Assembly: GCF_016612505.1 (NCBI RefSeq)
Contig: NZ_JAENRR010000035.1
Location: forward strand, 1-49,662
DNA: 49,662 nt
Direction of reading: 5' to 3'
Origin: Carboxylicivirga marina
Lineage (GTDB): Bacteria; Bacteroidota; Bacteroidia; Bacteroidales; Marinilabiliaceae
Part shown: positions 16,708 through 25,667 of the stretch, piece by piece
Position numbering within the stretch: position 1 is the stretch's first letter
Layout: each line of letters opens with the position of its first letter
The notes under the pieces: generated by a model
Told to the model about the DNA's origin: nothing
Databases searched by the model: none
What the model saw: the letters and a program-made list of their open reading frames with translations, nothing else
Translations under genes and position numbers: made by a program

Positions 16708-18690
16708 ATGATAGAAAAATTCAATCAGAAAATTTCTCCAGCAGGGAAATTCAAGAATGAAGGTTATCACGATGATCCTTATTTAAGAGCTTTAATAACA
16801 AAGCACGAAAAAATCTCCACAAAAATTTATGGTTCTTCAACCGAAGGCTCCAAAGCCGTAGCTTCTGAGATTGCTTCAATTATTAAAATAAAGGAACTAG
16901 AAGGAGGGAAATGTGTATTAGGATTGGCAGTTGGCTCTGCACCTAGCGAAGTATACTCTGAATTGGTTCGATTGCATAGAGAGGATGACTTAAGTTTTAA
17001 AAATGTCATTGTTTTTAATGTAATGGAGTATTATCCAATCACACCAGAAGCATTACAAAGCTTTAACCGAAATATTCGTGAGAAGTTTTTCAACCATATT
17101 GATATTCCCGAAGAGAATATTAATTATCTGGATAGTTCTATTCCACAGGAAAAAATTTATGAATTCTGCCATTCATTTGAAGAAAAAATTCAGCGTGTAG
17201 GTGGTATTGATATGCAAATATTAGGCATTGGCCGCACTGGTCACATCGGGTTAAATGAACCTGGTTCATCAGGTAACTCACTTACGCGTATTGTGTCTTT
17301 AGATAACATTACACGTACCGAAGCGGCATCTGACTTTTTTGGAATGGACAATGCCCCACGCAAAGCTATCACCATGGGTGTTAAAACCATTTTGAATGCT
17401 AAGCGAGTGCGTGTATTGGCTTGGGGTGAGGGAAAAGCCGCCATTCTGAAAAAAACAATCGAAGGAAACATTACCGAAGAAATACCAGCATCATTTTTAC
17501 AAAAGCATGAGAATTGTAAATTGATAGTTGACGAGGCGGCAGCAGCCGATTTAATTCGTGTACAAACGCCTTGGTTAATAGATAGTGTTGAGTGGGATGA
17601 CCGTTTGATTAAAAAGGCTGTTTTGTGGTTATGTCAAAAGGTTAAAAAGCCAATTTTAAAACTGACTGATAGAGATTACAACGATAATGGTATGGGTGAT
17701 ATTTTGGCCGAAAGAGGTTCGGCATATCAAACCAATATCCGCATATTTAATGAATTACAGCACACCATTACCGGTTGGCCGGGAGGTAAGCCAAATGCCG
17801 ATGATACCAATCGACCGGAGCGTAAAGCGCCAGCAAAAAAACGTGTCATTATTTTCAGTCCGCATCCCGATGATGATGTGATTTCAATGGGAGGTACAAT
17901 GTTACGTTTGGTTGATCAGGGACATGAAGTGCATGTTGCTTATCAGGTATCAGGAAGTATTGCTGTATCTGACGATGATGTGTTGCGATACCTTGATTTT
18001 ATTGGCGACTATACCGATGGATTAACCGAGGATGCTAAAAAGATTCAGGACGAACACAATAAGATTCGTAAGTTTTTGGCCAATAAAAAAGCCGATCAGA
18101 TTGACTTGCCTGAGGTACGTCGAATCAAAGGTTTGATTAGGGTAGGAGAGGCCAAGGCAGGATGCCGTTATGCCAATGTGAAAGATGAGAACGTTCATTT
18201 CTTAAACTTACCATTTTATGAGTCGGGGAGTGTTGAAAAGCACCCTATGGGCAAGGCTGATGTGAAAATTGTTGCCGATCTTATTAAAGAAGTTCAGCCA
18301 CATCAGATTTTTGCTGCAGGTGATTTATCTGATCCACATGGTACACACCGTGTTTGTCTGGATGCGATCTTCCAGGCGGTTGATCTCTTGAAAAAAGAAG
18401 AATGGATGAAGGACTGCTGGGTGTGGTTATATCGCGGTGCTTGGCATGAGTGGGAAATCCATAACATTGAAATGGCAGTACCTATTAGTCCTGATGAGCT
18501 GATGCGCAAGCGTAACGCTATCTTTAAGCATCAATCGCAGAAAGATGGAGCGATGTTCTTAGGGGGTGATAATCGTGAATTCTGGCAACGTGCCGAAGAT
18601 CGTAATCGGGGAACTGCAAATTTATACAACGAGCTGGGTATGGCTGAGTATGAGGCCTTTGAAGCGTTTGTTCGTTACGAGTTTTTATAA
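16708..18690 (+). CDS. NagB-like deaminase/PIG-L deacetylase fusion
   Basis: About 660 residues from the ATG at 16708. Residues 1-290 are a glucosamine-6-phosphate deaminase fold, with GLAVGSAPSEVY at 72-83 and GIGRTGHIGLNEPG at 173-186. Residues 375-660 are a PIG-L (LmbE) zinc deacetylase with HPDDD at 386-390 and DPHGTHR at 542-548. The combination suggests N-acetylglucosamine phosphate deacetylation followed by deamination or isomerisation, in amino-sugar use. However, positions that are aspartate in E. coli NagB (D72 and D141) are methionine 106 and threonine 177 here, while the histidine and glutamate are kept. The true substrate may therefore differ from glucosamine-6-phosphate. This long form is common in Bacteroidota. 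Confidence 0.85.
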   Translation: MIEKFNQKISPAGKFKNEGYHDDPYLRALITKHEKISTKIYGSSTEGSKAVASEIASIIKIKELEGGKCVLGLAVGSAPSEVYSELVRLHREDDLSFKNVIVFNVMEYYPITPEALQSFNRNIREKFFNHIDIPEENINYLDSSIPQEKIYEFCHSFEEKIQRVGGIDMQILGIGRTGHIGLNEPGSSGNSLTRIVSLDNITRTEAASDFFGMDNAPRKAITMGVKTILNAKRVRVLAWGEGKAAILKKTIEGNITEEIPASFLQKHENCKLIVDEAAAADLIRVQTPWLIDSVEWDDRLIKKAVLWLCQKVKKPILKLTDRDYNDNGMGDILAERGSAYQTNIRIFNELQHTITGWPGGKPNADDTNRPERKAPAKKRVIIFSPHPDDDVISMGGTMLRLVDQGHEVHVAYQVSGSIAVSDDDVLRYLDFIGDYTDGLTEDAKKIQDEHNKIRKFLANKKADQIDLPEVRRIKGLIRVGEAKAGCRYANVKDENVHFLNLPFYESGSVEKHPMGKADVKIVADLIKEVQPHQIFAAGDLSDPHGTHRVCLDAIFQAVDLLKKEEWMKDCWVWLYRGAWHEWEIHNIEMAVPISPDELMRKRNAIFKHQSQKDGAMFLGGDNREFWQRAEDRNRGTANLYNELGMAEYEAFEAFVRYEFL

Positions 18691-18708
18691 GAATTCTTTC
18701 AATAGATA

Positions 18709-18740
18709 CAAGCCCGGAGCTGATTTGCTGCGGGCTTTCT
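18709..18740 (+). terminator. terminator after NagB/PIG-L gene
   Basis: Stem AAGCCCG/CGGGCTT with a 13-nt loop and a short T-run, 19 bp past the stop codon. Confidence 0.6.
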
Positions 18741-18777
18741 GCATTTAGTACCTTTGAAATTTGTCAACACTTAGTCA

Positions 18778-18796
18778 GTACATATTATTTATGTAC
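18778..18796. repeat. short perfect palindrome before the 21-bp array
   Basis: GTACATA/TATGTAC with a 5-bp spacer, ending 20 bp before the first array unit. Possibly an operator or a boundary of the array; nothing shows which. Confidence 0.45.
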
Positions 18797-18816
18797 TAGA
18801 TGATAACTTCTATCAG

Positions 18817-19046
18817 TCAGCGGAGGATTTCCACCATTCAGCGGAGAGTTTCTTTCTGTCAGCGGAGCTTTTGCAGCAGTCAGCGGACAATTGTTACTAG
18901 TCAGCGGAAGATTTCCTTCAGTCAGCGGGAGATTTCCCAATCCGGAAAACGTCCGCTTAGTGCTGGAAAACATCCGCTTAGTGCCGGAGAATGTCCGCTT
19001 ATCTCTGGAAATATTCCGCTATGTAATGGAAAACATCCGCTTAGTG
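18817..19046. repeat. 21-bp repeat array that inverts in the middle
   Basis: Six units start with TCAGCGGA at 18817, 18838, 18859, 18880, 18901 and 18922. They are followed by five units in the opposite sense at 18942, 18963, 18984, 19005 and 19026, with the form GGAAAAnnTCCGCTTAG. The period is 21 bp except for one 20-bp step at the switch. Only the 8-bp core and a TTTCC/GGAAA block are conserved; the rest varies. Because 21 is a multiple of three, heptapeptide-repeat frames run through it on both strands, but none has gene-like features. Confidence 0.9.
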
Positions 19047-19140
19047 ATGACCAAACACGGCCTTGCCTTAATTTCATTAAATGGAAAGTGAATATGATAT
19101 CTGCTCAGCCAGAAGTGTATAAGTGTGAAAAAAAACAGAT

Positions 19141-19173
19141 AAAAAAAGAGCAACCATTGCTGATTGCTCTTTA
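19141..19173 (-). terminator. terminator of the flavodiiron gene
   Basis: Stem AAAGAGCAA/TTGCTCTTT, 21 bp beyond the minus-strand stop and followed on that strand by a T7 run. Confidence 0.75.
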
Positions 19174-19193
19174 AAATATATTGCTGTTGTTGA

Positions 19194-20390
19194 TTATCTG
19201 TCTGCTTTAAGCTTCTCGGCCATAGCTACACCCAATTGCCAGCAAGCTTCGTACTTGTCTTCTTTAAGTGCATGTTTCTCCTCAACGGCATCGGCCACTT
19301 CTTCCCATTTTAGGCTTTCACCAATTTCGCGCAGTTTCTTAACCGATGCGCCAGCCCAGGTAAATGAACCAAGTACACCAAAATAGTGGTTAACAACGCC
19401 CATGTGCTGTAGCTTCGACGCTAAAGCCTCCATGTTAGGATGTAATTCGTTACTGTAGGTTGGGCTTCCTAAGATAATGCCTTTGTATTTGAATACATCA
19501 GAGATAATGTATGACGGATGTGTTTTACTAACATCATAAACACGTACATTTTTAATGCCGCTCTCAGTGATTGCACGAGCAGTAACTTCGGCCATTTCCT
19601 CGGTATTACCATACATTGATGCATAGGCCACAACCACGCCTTCTTCACCTTCATATTTGCTCCACTGATCGTACATTTCAATCATTCGGGCAATGTTTTC
19701 GCGGTAAATTGGACCATGCGAAGGTGCTACCATTTTAATGTCTAATCCGCCTAGCTTCTGAAGCGCTTTTTGTACAGGATTACCATACTTACCAACGATA
19801 TTAGAATAGTAACGACGCATTTCGTCAAGATAATGATCGAAATCTAATTCATCATCAAAAATACCGCCATCTAAAGTGCCAAAACTTCCGAAGGCATCTG
19901 ATGAGAAAAGAATTTTATTGGTCTCTTCCATACATACCATTGACTCTGGCCAGTGTACCATAGGCACCGTGTAGAAGCTTAGTTTGTTTTTACCCAAATC
20001 TATAGAGTCACCTTCTTTAACAAGCTCAAAATTGCCTGAAATACCATAGTATCCTTCAATCATTGGAATGGTTTTTTTGTTTCCAACAATCTTCATATCA
20101 GGATACAGTTCAGTTAAAATACGAATGGCACCAGAATGATCGGGCTCCATGTGATTCACCACCAGGTAATCAACATTACGGCCGTTTAATATGGCTCTAA
20201 CTTTTGCCAGCCATTTTTCAAAATGACCTGCCTCCACAGTGTCAACTATTGCAACTTTTTCGTCGGCAATAACATATGAGTTATACGAAACACCACGGTC
20301 GAGTGGCCACATATTCTCAAATAAACTAGTGCGACGATCATTCACACCTACGTAAAAAATATCTTCAGCAAGATTTACCGGTCTGTACAT
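19194..20390 (-). CDS. flavodiiron protein, FprA family
   Basis: A 398-residue cytoplasmic oxygen or nitric oxide reductase. The N-terminal metallo-beta-lactamase domain carries the diiron ligands H80, E82, D84 and H85 in HMEPDH, H146, D165 and H225. The C-terminal flavodoxin domain begins near residue 252 with YASMYGNTEEMA as the FMN-binding loop. No rubredoxin domain is fused, so electrons must come from a separate donor. It protects anaerobic enzymes against oxygen or nitric oxide. A single gene with its own promoter box and terminator. Confidence 0.93.
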   Translation of the reverse strand: MYRPVNLAEDIFYVGVNDRRTSLFENMWPLDRGVSYNSYVIADEKVAIVDTVEAGHFEKWLAKVRAILNGRNVDYLVVNHMEPDHSGAIRILTELYPDMKIVGNKKTIPMIEGYYGISGNFELVKEGDSIDLGKNKLSFYTVPMVHWPESMVCMEETNKILFSSDAFGSFGTLDGGIFDDELDFDHYLDEMRRYYSNIVGKYGNPVQKALQKLGGLDIKMVAPSHGPIYRENIARMIEMYDQWSKYEGEEGVVVAYASMYGNTEEMAEVTARAITESGIKNVRVYDVSKTHPSYIISDVFKYKGIILGSPTYSNELHPNMEALASKLQHMGVVNHYFGVLGSFTWAGASVKKLREIGESLKWEEVADAVEEKHALKEDKYEACWQLGVAMAEKLKADR

Positions 20391-20439
20391 TTCTGTCTGG
20401 TTTATATTTTAATGTAATTTATTTCGGTATTTGAATGCG

Positions 20440-20447
20440 CAAAAATA
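20440..20447 (-). promoter_or_regulatory. -7 promoter box for the flavodiiron gene
   Basis: TATTTTTG on the minus strand, about 50 bp before the ATG at 20390; fits TAnnTTTG. Confidence 0.45.
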
Positions 20448-20514
20448 GGAAAAAGTTAGTGAGTTGAAAGAATAAATATCATGATATGTGACCATTAATA
20501 CACATTAAGGCGAT

Positions 20515-20544
20515 AAAAAAGCCGGAACAAATTGAACCGGCTTT
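20515..20544 (-). terminator. terminator of the SPOR lipoprotein gene
   Basis: Stem AAAGCCGG/CCGGCTTT with T6 on the minus strand, 20 bp after the stop at 20564. Confidence 0.75.
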
Positions 20545-20563
20545 CATATAGATGAGGTGATTA

Positions 20564-21010
20564 TCATGCTTTTCTGATAAGTAACCATACATCGTGGTAC
20601 TTCTCAAACTTTTGTCGTATTGAATTGATATTATCACGAGCAGATATTTCTTCGTGATAGGCAGAAACGGATACGCGGTAAAGTCCATCTTCATTTTCGA
20701 GCAAGACCGGTAAAAATCCTTCTTCAACCAATTGCTTTTTATAGTTCTGAGCATTATCTAACACGCGAAACGAACCTATAATAACGTAATATTTGAAAAC
20801 TTCGGCAGTTTTGTTATCAACAACTGTTACCTTTTCTTCTTTAACTACAATCTTCTCTTCTTTTACTTCCTTTTTAACCACAGGTGTTGTGTCGTCTTCA
20901 ACATAGGGGCTTTCGCTATCGTCAAAGCTCGACGAACCGCCATTAAGTGAGGCGCATGAAACAATGGAAAAGGCTAGTACGGCTAATGTTAAGGTTTTAA
21001 ATAATTGCAT
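20564..21010 (-). CDS. SPOR-domain lipoprotein
   Basis: About 148 residues. The lipobox FSIVSC places Cys19 as the lipid anchor, which supports the ATG at 21010 over an upstream in-frame start. A lysine/glutamate/valine-rich linker (about 45-70) leads to a C-terminal SPOR domain (about 73-145) that begins YYVIIGSF. SPOR domains bind denuded peptidoglycan at division sites, so the protein probably sits in the periplasm at the septum. It follows the TetR-like gene by 20 bp and may share its transcript. Confidence 0.85.
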   Translation of the reverse strand: MQLFKTLTLAVLAFSIVSCASLNGGSSSFDDSESPYVEDDTTPVVKKEVKEEKIVVKEEKVTVVDNKTAEVFKYYVIIGSFRVLDNAQNYKKQLVEEGFLPVLLENEDGLYRVSVSAYHEEISARDNINSIRQKFEKYHDVWLLIRKA

Positions 21011-21030
21011 ATGCTTACTTTTAAATAGTA

Positions 21031-21663
21031 TTATCGATTGCCAAAACTGATGGCTTCGTAAAATTGTTTTCGCTTGCGAAAATAATTCCAATTTTCATCT
21101 GTTGCTACTTCTTCGAGATAATCTTCGAAAATATTGCTGAAAATATTTGAAAAGGTAAAATGTTCTGAATTCAGATATTCGCGTGAATGAATGTCTTTAA
21201 TACGTTTAATGTACTTGTTAATGATTTTCTCCTTATCGATATTGGCTTTGTATTCTTTGGTTTCAATGCCTTTATCTAAATTATTCGAAAGATGATTTTC
21301 TATCAGCTCAAATTTTATGTCCTGACAACTTTGATATAACTCTGGATTTAAATCACGAATAAAAACATATTTAGCAGGTGATAATTGCTCAAAGCGCTCA
21401 TATATTTCTTGTCCGCTTATCACCATGCTATCAATGGCATTCTCACCTTCGTATTTTTCGAAGTTTAGCACGTTTTTTAATTCTGTGCTTTTTAAATCAA
21501 GAATACACTGTAATAATTCATCGGGGGTTGATGCCCACTTCGTGATGTCATTTAGCTGACAGTCCAATGCCTCACAAATTTCAAGTAAGTTGATTTTTTT
21601 AACCTTCTTGCTTTGCAGATAATCCCTTATTTGTAACAGTAATCTCTTTTTTTCTTGATTCAT
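21031..21663 (-). CDS. TetR-like transcriptional regulator
   Basis: About 210 residues from the ATG at 21663. Residues 1-50 form a helix-turn-helix that reads like a divergent TetR N-terminus: VKKINLLEICEALDCQLNDITKWASTPDELL. The remainder is helical and acidic, as in TetR ligand domains. The effector is unknown. It lies between mltG and the SPOR lipoprotein gene, all on the minus strand, so it may act on envelope genes. A longer frame from 21738 is possible but its N-terminal stretch looks non-coding. Confidence 0.6.
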   Translation of the reverse strand: MNQEKKRLLLQIRDYLQSKKVKKINLLEICEALDCQLNDITKWASTPDELLQCILDLKSTELKNVLNFEKYEGENAIDSMVISGQEIYERFEQLSPAKYVFIRDLNPELYQSCQDIKFELIENHLSNNLDKGIETKEYKANIDKEKIINKYIKRIKDIHSREYLNSEHFTFSNIFSNIFEDYLEEVATDENWNYFRKRKQFYEAISFGNR

Positions 21664-21769
21664 AGCCTTCGTATTTAAATAAGAAAAAGCAACTACGGTT
21701 TCAAAATAATCATTTTTGATAGAAAAACAGGTATTCAACCCTATTCTCTTTCTAAGTACAATCTAATGT

Positions 21770-22837
21770 TTAGCGATATATCCGGTTTGAATTTAATGCT
21801 CTTTGAAATTTAGCAGCATTAACATTGTGTTGTTTTAGCGTTTTTGCAAAGTTATGATAGCCTGAAAAATCTTCTTTTGCACACATGTATAAATAACTGT
21901 GTTTGCTATAATTTAATACCGCATCAATACCCGATACAGAAGGAACACGAATTGGTCCCGGAGGTAATCCGGCATGCATGTAGGTGTTGTAAGGTGAATC
22001 TGTTTTTAAATCTTTAGTTAATACACGTTGAATGCTAAAATCACCAATGGCATATTTTACCGTTGGGTCGGCCTGTAGGCGAATGTTTTTATTCAAGCGA
22101 TTAATATATAAGCCGGCCACCTTTGGTTTTTCATCGGACTTGATGGTTTCTTCATCAACAATCGCAGCCAATGTGCTCACTTCAACCGGAGTGAGTCCTG
22201 CTTTTTTTGCTTTCTCTTTTCGCGCTGAAGTCCAGAATTTATTATATTCCTTGTGCATGCGTTGGATAAAGCTTTCGGGACTTGTATTCCACCACAACTC
22301 ATAGGTGTTGGGGATGAAAAGAGCAGGTGATGTTGCTTTCGTAAAACCAAGTTTTTTGAAGATATCAATATTATTGAGCGCTTTTAAAAGTTCAATACTA
22401 TCGCATTCGAGGTAATCACTTACTTCACCAGCCAATTCGGGCATGGTACGAATATTATTAAATGTGACTTTAATCGCCGTTTGGTTTCCCGAACGTAAAG
22501 TATTAACAAGATCATTATTGGTCCAGCCATCCTTTAGTTTATAACGTCCGGGCTTTACTTTGCTGTAATTCTTTTTCTCTGCCACCCACTTAAAGCCATC
22601 AGTGTCTTTTAGGTATCCACCATCTTCCAGTGCAACACAAACATCTTCAAAATCGGCTCCGGAATGAATGTATAAAAACTCTTTACCTTCTGTGGTAACC
22701 ACATTAGGGGCATAAATACGATCATAGAAAGACTTGCCTACAAATATTGTCACTGCTATTACTAGTAATGCTAAGTATATGAGACGTGTGAATAGTTTAT
22801 TGGGTTTCTTGCTTTTGCTTCGTTGTTTAATTGACAT
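21770..22837 (-). CDS. mltG: endolytic transglycosylase MltG
   Basis: A 355-residue inner-membrane enzyme that cuts nascent glycan strands and sets their length. A membrane helix at about 16-34 is preceded by a basic tail. A LysM-like segment and the YceG domain follow. Near the active site the protein reads AAIVDEET (224-231), where E. coli has IVEKET; the first acidic residue is Asp228 rather than Glu. Further family motifs are AGLYINRL and LQADPTVKYA, and GLPPGPI near 297. It neighbours murB, another peptidoglycan gene, on the same strand. Confidence 0.92.
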   Translation of the reverse strand: MSIKQRSKSKKPNKLFTRLIYLALLVIAVTIFVGKSFYDRIYAPNVVTTEGKEFLYIHSGADFEDVCVALEDGGYLKDTDGFKWVAEKKNYSKVKPGRYKLKDGWTNNDLVNTLRSGNQTAIKVTFNNIRTMPELAGEVSDYLECDSIELLKALNNIDIFKKLGFTKATSPALFIPNTYELWWNTSPESFIQRMHKEYNKFWTSARKEKAKKAGLTPVEVSTLAAIVDEETIKSDEKPKVAGLYINRLNKNIRLQADPTVKYAIGDFSIQRVLTKDLKTDSPYNTYMHAGLPPGPIRVPSVSGIDAVLNYSKHSYLYMCAKEDFSGYHNFAKTLKQHNVNAAKFQRALNSNRIYR

Positions 22838-22874
22838 GATTTCAGATTAAGGTTTTCAATTGAAACAGATATAA

Positions 22875-23888
22875 TTAGATGATGTTTACTTCGGGTTCAA
22901 TCGTGATGTTAAATTGATTATTCACATCTTTAATTATTTGATGTGCCAGCTTAAGTATATCATTGCCTGTGGCGTTTCCTTTATTAATCAGTACGAGCGC
23001 TTGTTTGCTATGAACTGCTGCATCTCCTATCGCTTTACCTTTCCAGCCGCTTTGTTCAATTAACCAACCAGCTGGCACCTTCACCAACTGTTCGCTAATG
23101 GGGTAGCTTGGTATAGTTGGGTATTGTCCTTTAATTTCCTGGAATAATTCTATACCAATGACTGGATTCTTGAAAAATGATCCAGCGTTGCCCATTTCTT
23201 CGGGTTCTGGTAATTTGCTTTTACGGATGTTGGTAATAGTTTGCCGTACACTTCTCAATGTAACTTTACCAAAGCTCTCAACTTGTTCTTTTACATCGCC
23301 ATAATTTAGTTTGTAGCTTTCTTGTTTGTTGAGTTTAAAAACTACCGAACTAATGATTGTTTTATTTTTCAACTCTGATTTAAAGATGCTCTGACGATAG
23401 GCAAAACGGCACTCATTATTACTTAGTTCAAAAGCTTCAGTACTATCTATGTAAAACCCATTGACAGATTCAATGCAGTCTTTAGCTTCAACACCATAAG
23501 CTCCGATGTTTTGCACCGGTGAAGCACCTACGTTTCCGGGTATGTATGAAAGGTTTTCTAAGCCATACCAGTTATTGTTTACGCAATGTTCGACCAAATC
23601 ATCCCAAACAACACCTGCGCCAACTTCGAGCCAGACGTTTGAATCATCCTGTTTGAGCAATGTGATATCTGTAATTTGAGGATGAATAATTATTCCTTCA
23701 AAATCTTTACAAAACAATATGTTGCTACCACCACCAAGAATCAGATATGGCTGAGGGTTATTTTTTAAATATTTTAGTGTACTTTTTATGTCGTCAATAG
23801 AGTTACAGGTAATGAACTCATCTGCTTTAGCTTCTATGCCAAAGGTATTGTATGTGCGTAAATTGACTTTATCTGTAGTTTGAATCAT
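22875..23888 (-). CDS. murB: UDP-N-acetylenolpyruvoylglucosamine reductase
   Basis: About 337 residues. MurB makes UDP-N-acetylmuramate from the enolpyruvyl intermediate with FAD and NADPH. Visible are the FAD-binding LGGGSNILF, the YIPGNVGASPVQNIGAYGVE stretch, a catalytic serine in GNAGSFFKNP and a late glutamate in IEPEV. The layout is type I, with the full insert. The ATG at 23888 is supported by a TATCTTTG box just upstream, which overlaps the longer frame from 23933. It lies 37 bp before mltG. Confidence 0.94.
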   Translation of the reverse strand: MIQTTDKVNLRTYNTFGIEAKADEFITCNSIDDIKSTLKYLKNNPQPYLILGGGSNILFCKDFEGIIIHPQITDITLLKQDDSNVWLEVGAGVVWDDLVEHCVNNNWYGLENLSYIPGNVGASPVQNIGAYGVEAKDCIESVNGFYIDSTEAFELSNNECRFAYRQSIFKSELKNKTIISSVVFKLNKQESYKLNYGDVKEQVESFGKVTLRSVRQTITNIRKSKLPEPEEMGNAGSFFKNPVIGIELFQEIKGQYPTIPSYPISEQLVKVPAGWLIEQSGWKGKAIGDAAVHSKQALVLINKGNATGNDILKLAHQIIKDVNNQFNITIEPEVNII

Positions 23889-23907
23889 TCCTTTATCATT
23901 GAATATG

Positions 23908-23915
23908 CAAAGATA
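23908..23915 (-). promoter_or_regulatory. -7 promoter box for murB
   Basis: TATCTTTG on the minus strand, 20 bp before the murB ATG; perfect match to TAnnTTTG. Confidence 0.55.
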
Positions 23916-24138
23916 AAAGAATCTTATATACATGGCTTCTTAGACTCATTGTACATTATAATGAGCTTTGTCCATTTTGCTAATAAAAAGGTAAATGACA
24001 CAAGACATTTAAAGTACTTATAAGGGTGAAATGCCTTAATTAGGTGCATTTTAAATAATTACTTTCTTTCACATCTTTTTTAATTCGTTTATAGATTGTG
24101 GTATGCCAATTGATTATAGACTTATAAAAGAATAGGTT

Positions 24139-24645
24139 ATGATGGCGAATGATGTGTGGGAATTAATGATTAATACCTTTGAGTATGAACGAAGGCGATG
24201 TAAAAAAGAGTTTGATGAAATATGCGAACGTTCGTCTTATCAGTTGATTGAGTTGCGTAATAATCAACAGCTTCAAGGTTTTATCGGCTATTGGGATTTT
24301 AGCAAGTGGATAGCCATTGAGCACTTGGCGGTGCAATCTGGAGAGAATAAGTCGGTTATTATACCTGCATTGCTTAATATGTTGCTTAGCGCTAAGTCCG
24401 ATGGTTCAATAATTATTTCTGAAATAGATATTGTGCATGATATATCCACCAATAGCGATAAGTTATTGTTTAACAAGTTAGGTTTTGTTGAAAACCCATA
24501 TGTATATATTCAACCATCGTACCATAAAGGATGTGCTTCTTTTCCACAGAAAATATTGAGTTATCCGAGTGCCATTAATTATGAATCATTTAAAGAACTT
24601 AGATCGATTCTTTATCGATTTGTATATGGTAAAAAAGCTTGCTAA
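24139..24645 (+). CDS. GNAT-like acetyltransferase
   Basis: A 168-residue protein with a GNAT-like order of elements: FIGYWDF for strand 4, IEHLAVQSGENKS for the acetyl-CoA-binding start, then DKLLFNKLGFVENPY for the last helix-strand pair. The canonical Q/RxxGxG/A loop is not clear, so acetyl-CoA binding is not assured. Substrate unknown. It precedes menA by about 107 bp. Two adjacent ATG codons at 24139 and 24142 can serve as the start. Confidence 0.6.
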   Translation: MMANDVWELMINTFEYERRRCKKEFDEICERSSYQLIELRNNQQLQGFIGYWDFSKWIAIEHLAVQSGENKSVIIPALLNMLLSAKSDGSIIISEIDIVHDISTNSDKLLFNKLGFVENPYVYIQPSYHKGCASFPQKILSYPSAINYESFKELRSILYRFVYGKKAC

Positions 24646-24729
24646 AAAAGTTGTTTGAGAAACTTCACTTTTTGGCTTTGAAAAGCGGGTTATACCATCA
24701 TTAGGTGCCTATTTATTAATTCAATTATA

Positions 24730-24737
24730 TACTTTTG
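24730..24737 (+). promoter_or_regulatory. -7 promoter box for the menA-menC-menE run
   Basis: TACTTTTG, 15 bp before the menA ATG. It fits TAnnTTTG and would give a leader of about 10 nt. Confidence 0.4.
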
Positions 24738-24752
24738 TGATAAAATGACTTT

Positions 24753-25667
24753 ATGACAAGAGTAAAAGCATGGGTTAATGCATTTCGACTGCGCACTTTG
24801 CCATTGGCACTTTCATCTGTGTTTATGGGTAGTTTTATGGCAGCTAAGGCTGGGGCATTCGATACCAAAGTTTTTGCATTAGCAGTTACTACTACCATAT
24901 TTTTGCAAATATTATCCAACCTGGCCAATGATTATGGCGATACGGCCAATGGTGCAGATCATGAAAAACGTGAAGGACCGAAACGGATGGTTCAAACGGG
25001 CGATATAACTGCCCAGAATATGCGAATTGCCATTGTTATTTGCTCCCTTTTGTCTTTTGTTAGCGGTATTAGTTTAATATTTATAGCCTTTGGAACAGCT
25101 AAAGCGTATGTTAGTTTTCTCTTTTTACTTATTGGATTAGGGGCTATTGCTGCTGCCATGAAATACACTATGGGTAAAAATCCATATGGTTACAATGGTC
25201 TTGGTGATATATTCGTATTAATCTTTTTTGGTTTGGTAGGAGTTGCTGGTACTTATTACCTGTTTACGAGTAATATCTCATTGGAAGTTCTATTGCCAGC
25301 TTTATCAGTTGGCTTTTTAAGTTCAGGAGTCCTTAACTTAAACAATATGCGTGATGAGAAAAGCGACAAAGTAGCAAACAAGAATACCTTAGTTGTTAAA
25401 ATGGGACTAAAATGGGCAAAGAAATATCATTTTGTACTAGTTCTTGGAGCTCTATTACTCGCAATTGTTTATCTACTAATGACTGAAATTGGAGTGCCTT
25501 CATTTATACTAGCTCTTAGCTTACCACTGTTTGTTCGTCATTTAATAGTTGTGGATAAGGCAAGAGTGGCAAACGACTTTGATCCCGAGCTTAAAAAACT
25601 CGCATTATCAACTTTATTGTTCGTCGTTTTGTTTGGTGTTGCATTAATACTTCCAATGTATGTTTAA
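24753..25667 (+). CDS. menA: 1,4-dihydroxy-2-naphthoate polyprenyltransferase
   Basis: A 304-residue integral membrane enzyme of the UbiA family that joins the prenyl tail to dihydroxynaphthoate in menaquinone synthesis. It has eight or nine hydrophobic helices. The magnesium-diphosphate motif reads NDYGDTANGADHEKREGPKR (about 54-73); a second aspartate-rich loop is NNMRDEKSDK near 197. The start RVKAWVNAFRLRTLPLA is typical. Its last 8 bp overlap menC, which indicates one transcript. Confidence 0.94.
   Translation: MTRVKAWVNAFRLRTLPLALSSVFMGSFMAAKAGAFDTKVFALAVTTTIFLQILSNLANDYGDTANGADHEKREGPKRMVQTGDITAQNMRIAIVICSLLSFVSGISLIFIAFGTAKAYVSFLFLLIGLGAIAAAMKYTMGKNPYGYNGLGDIFVLIFFGLVGVAGTYYLFTSNISLEVLLPALSVGFLSSGVLNLNNMRDEKSDKVANKNTLVVKMGLKWAKKYHFVLVLGALLLAIVYLLMTEIGVPSFILALSLPLFVRHLIVVDKARVANDFDPELKKLALSTLLFVVLFGVALILPMYV

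Noticed and set aside
18817-19046. CRISPR array.
   Set aside because: Repeats are 21 bp in total with an 8-bp core, there are no unique spacers of normal length, orientation changes, and there are no cas genes.
18785-19174. Reading frames on both strands of the first 21-bp array encoding heptapeptide repeats.
   Set aside because: They exist because the period is a multiple of three; frames are open on both strands, change repeat type at the orientation switch, and have no promoter box or family.
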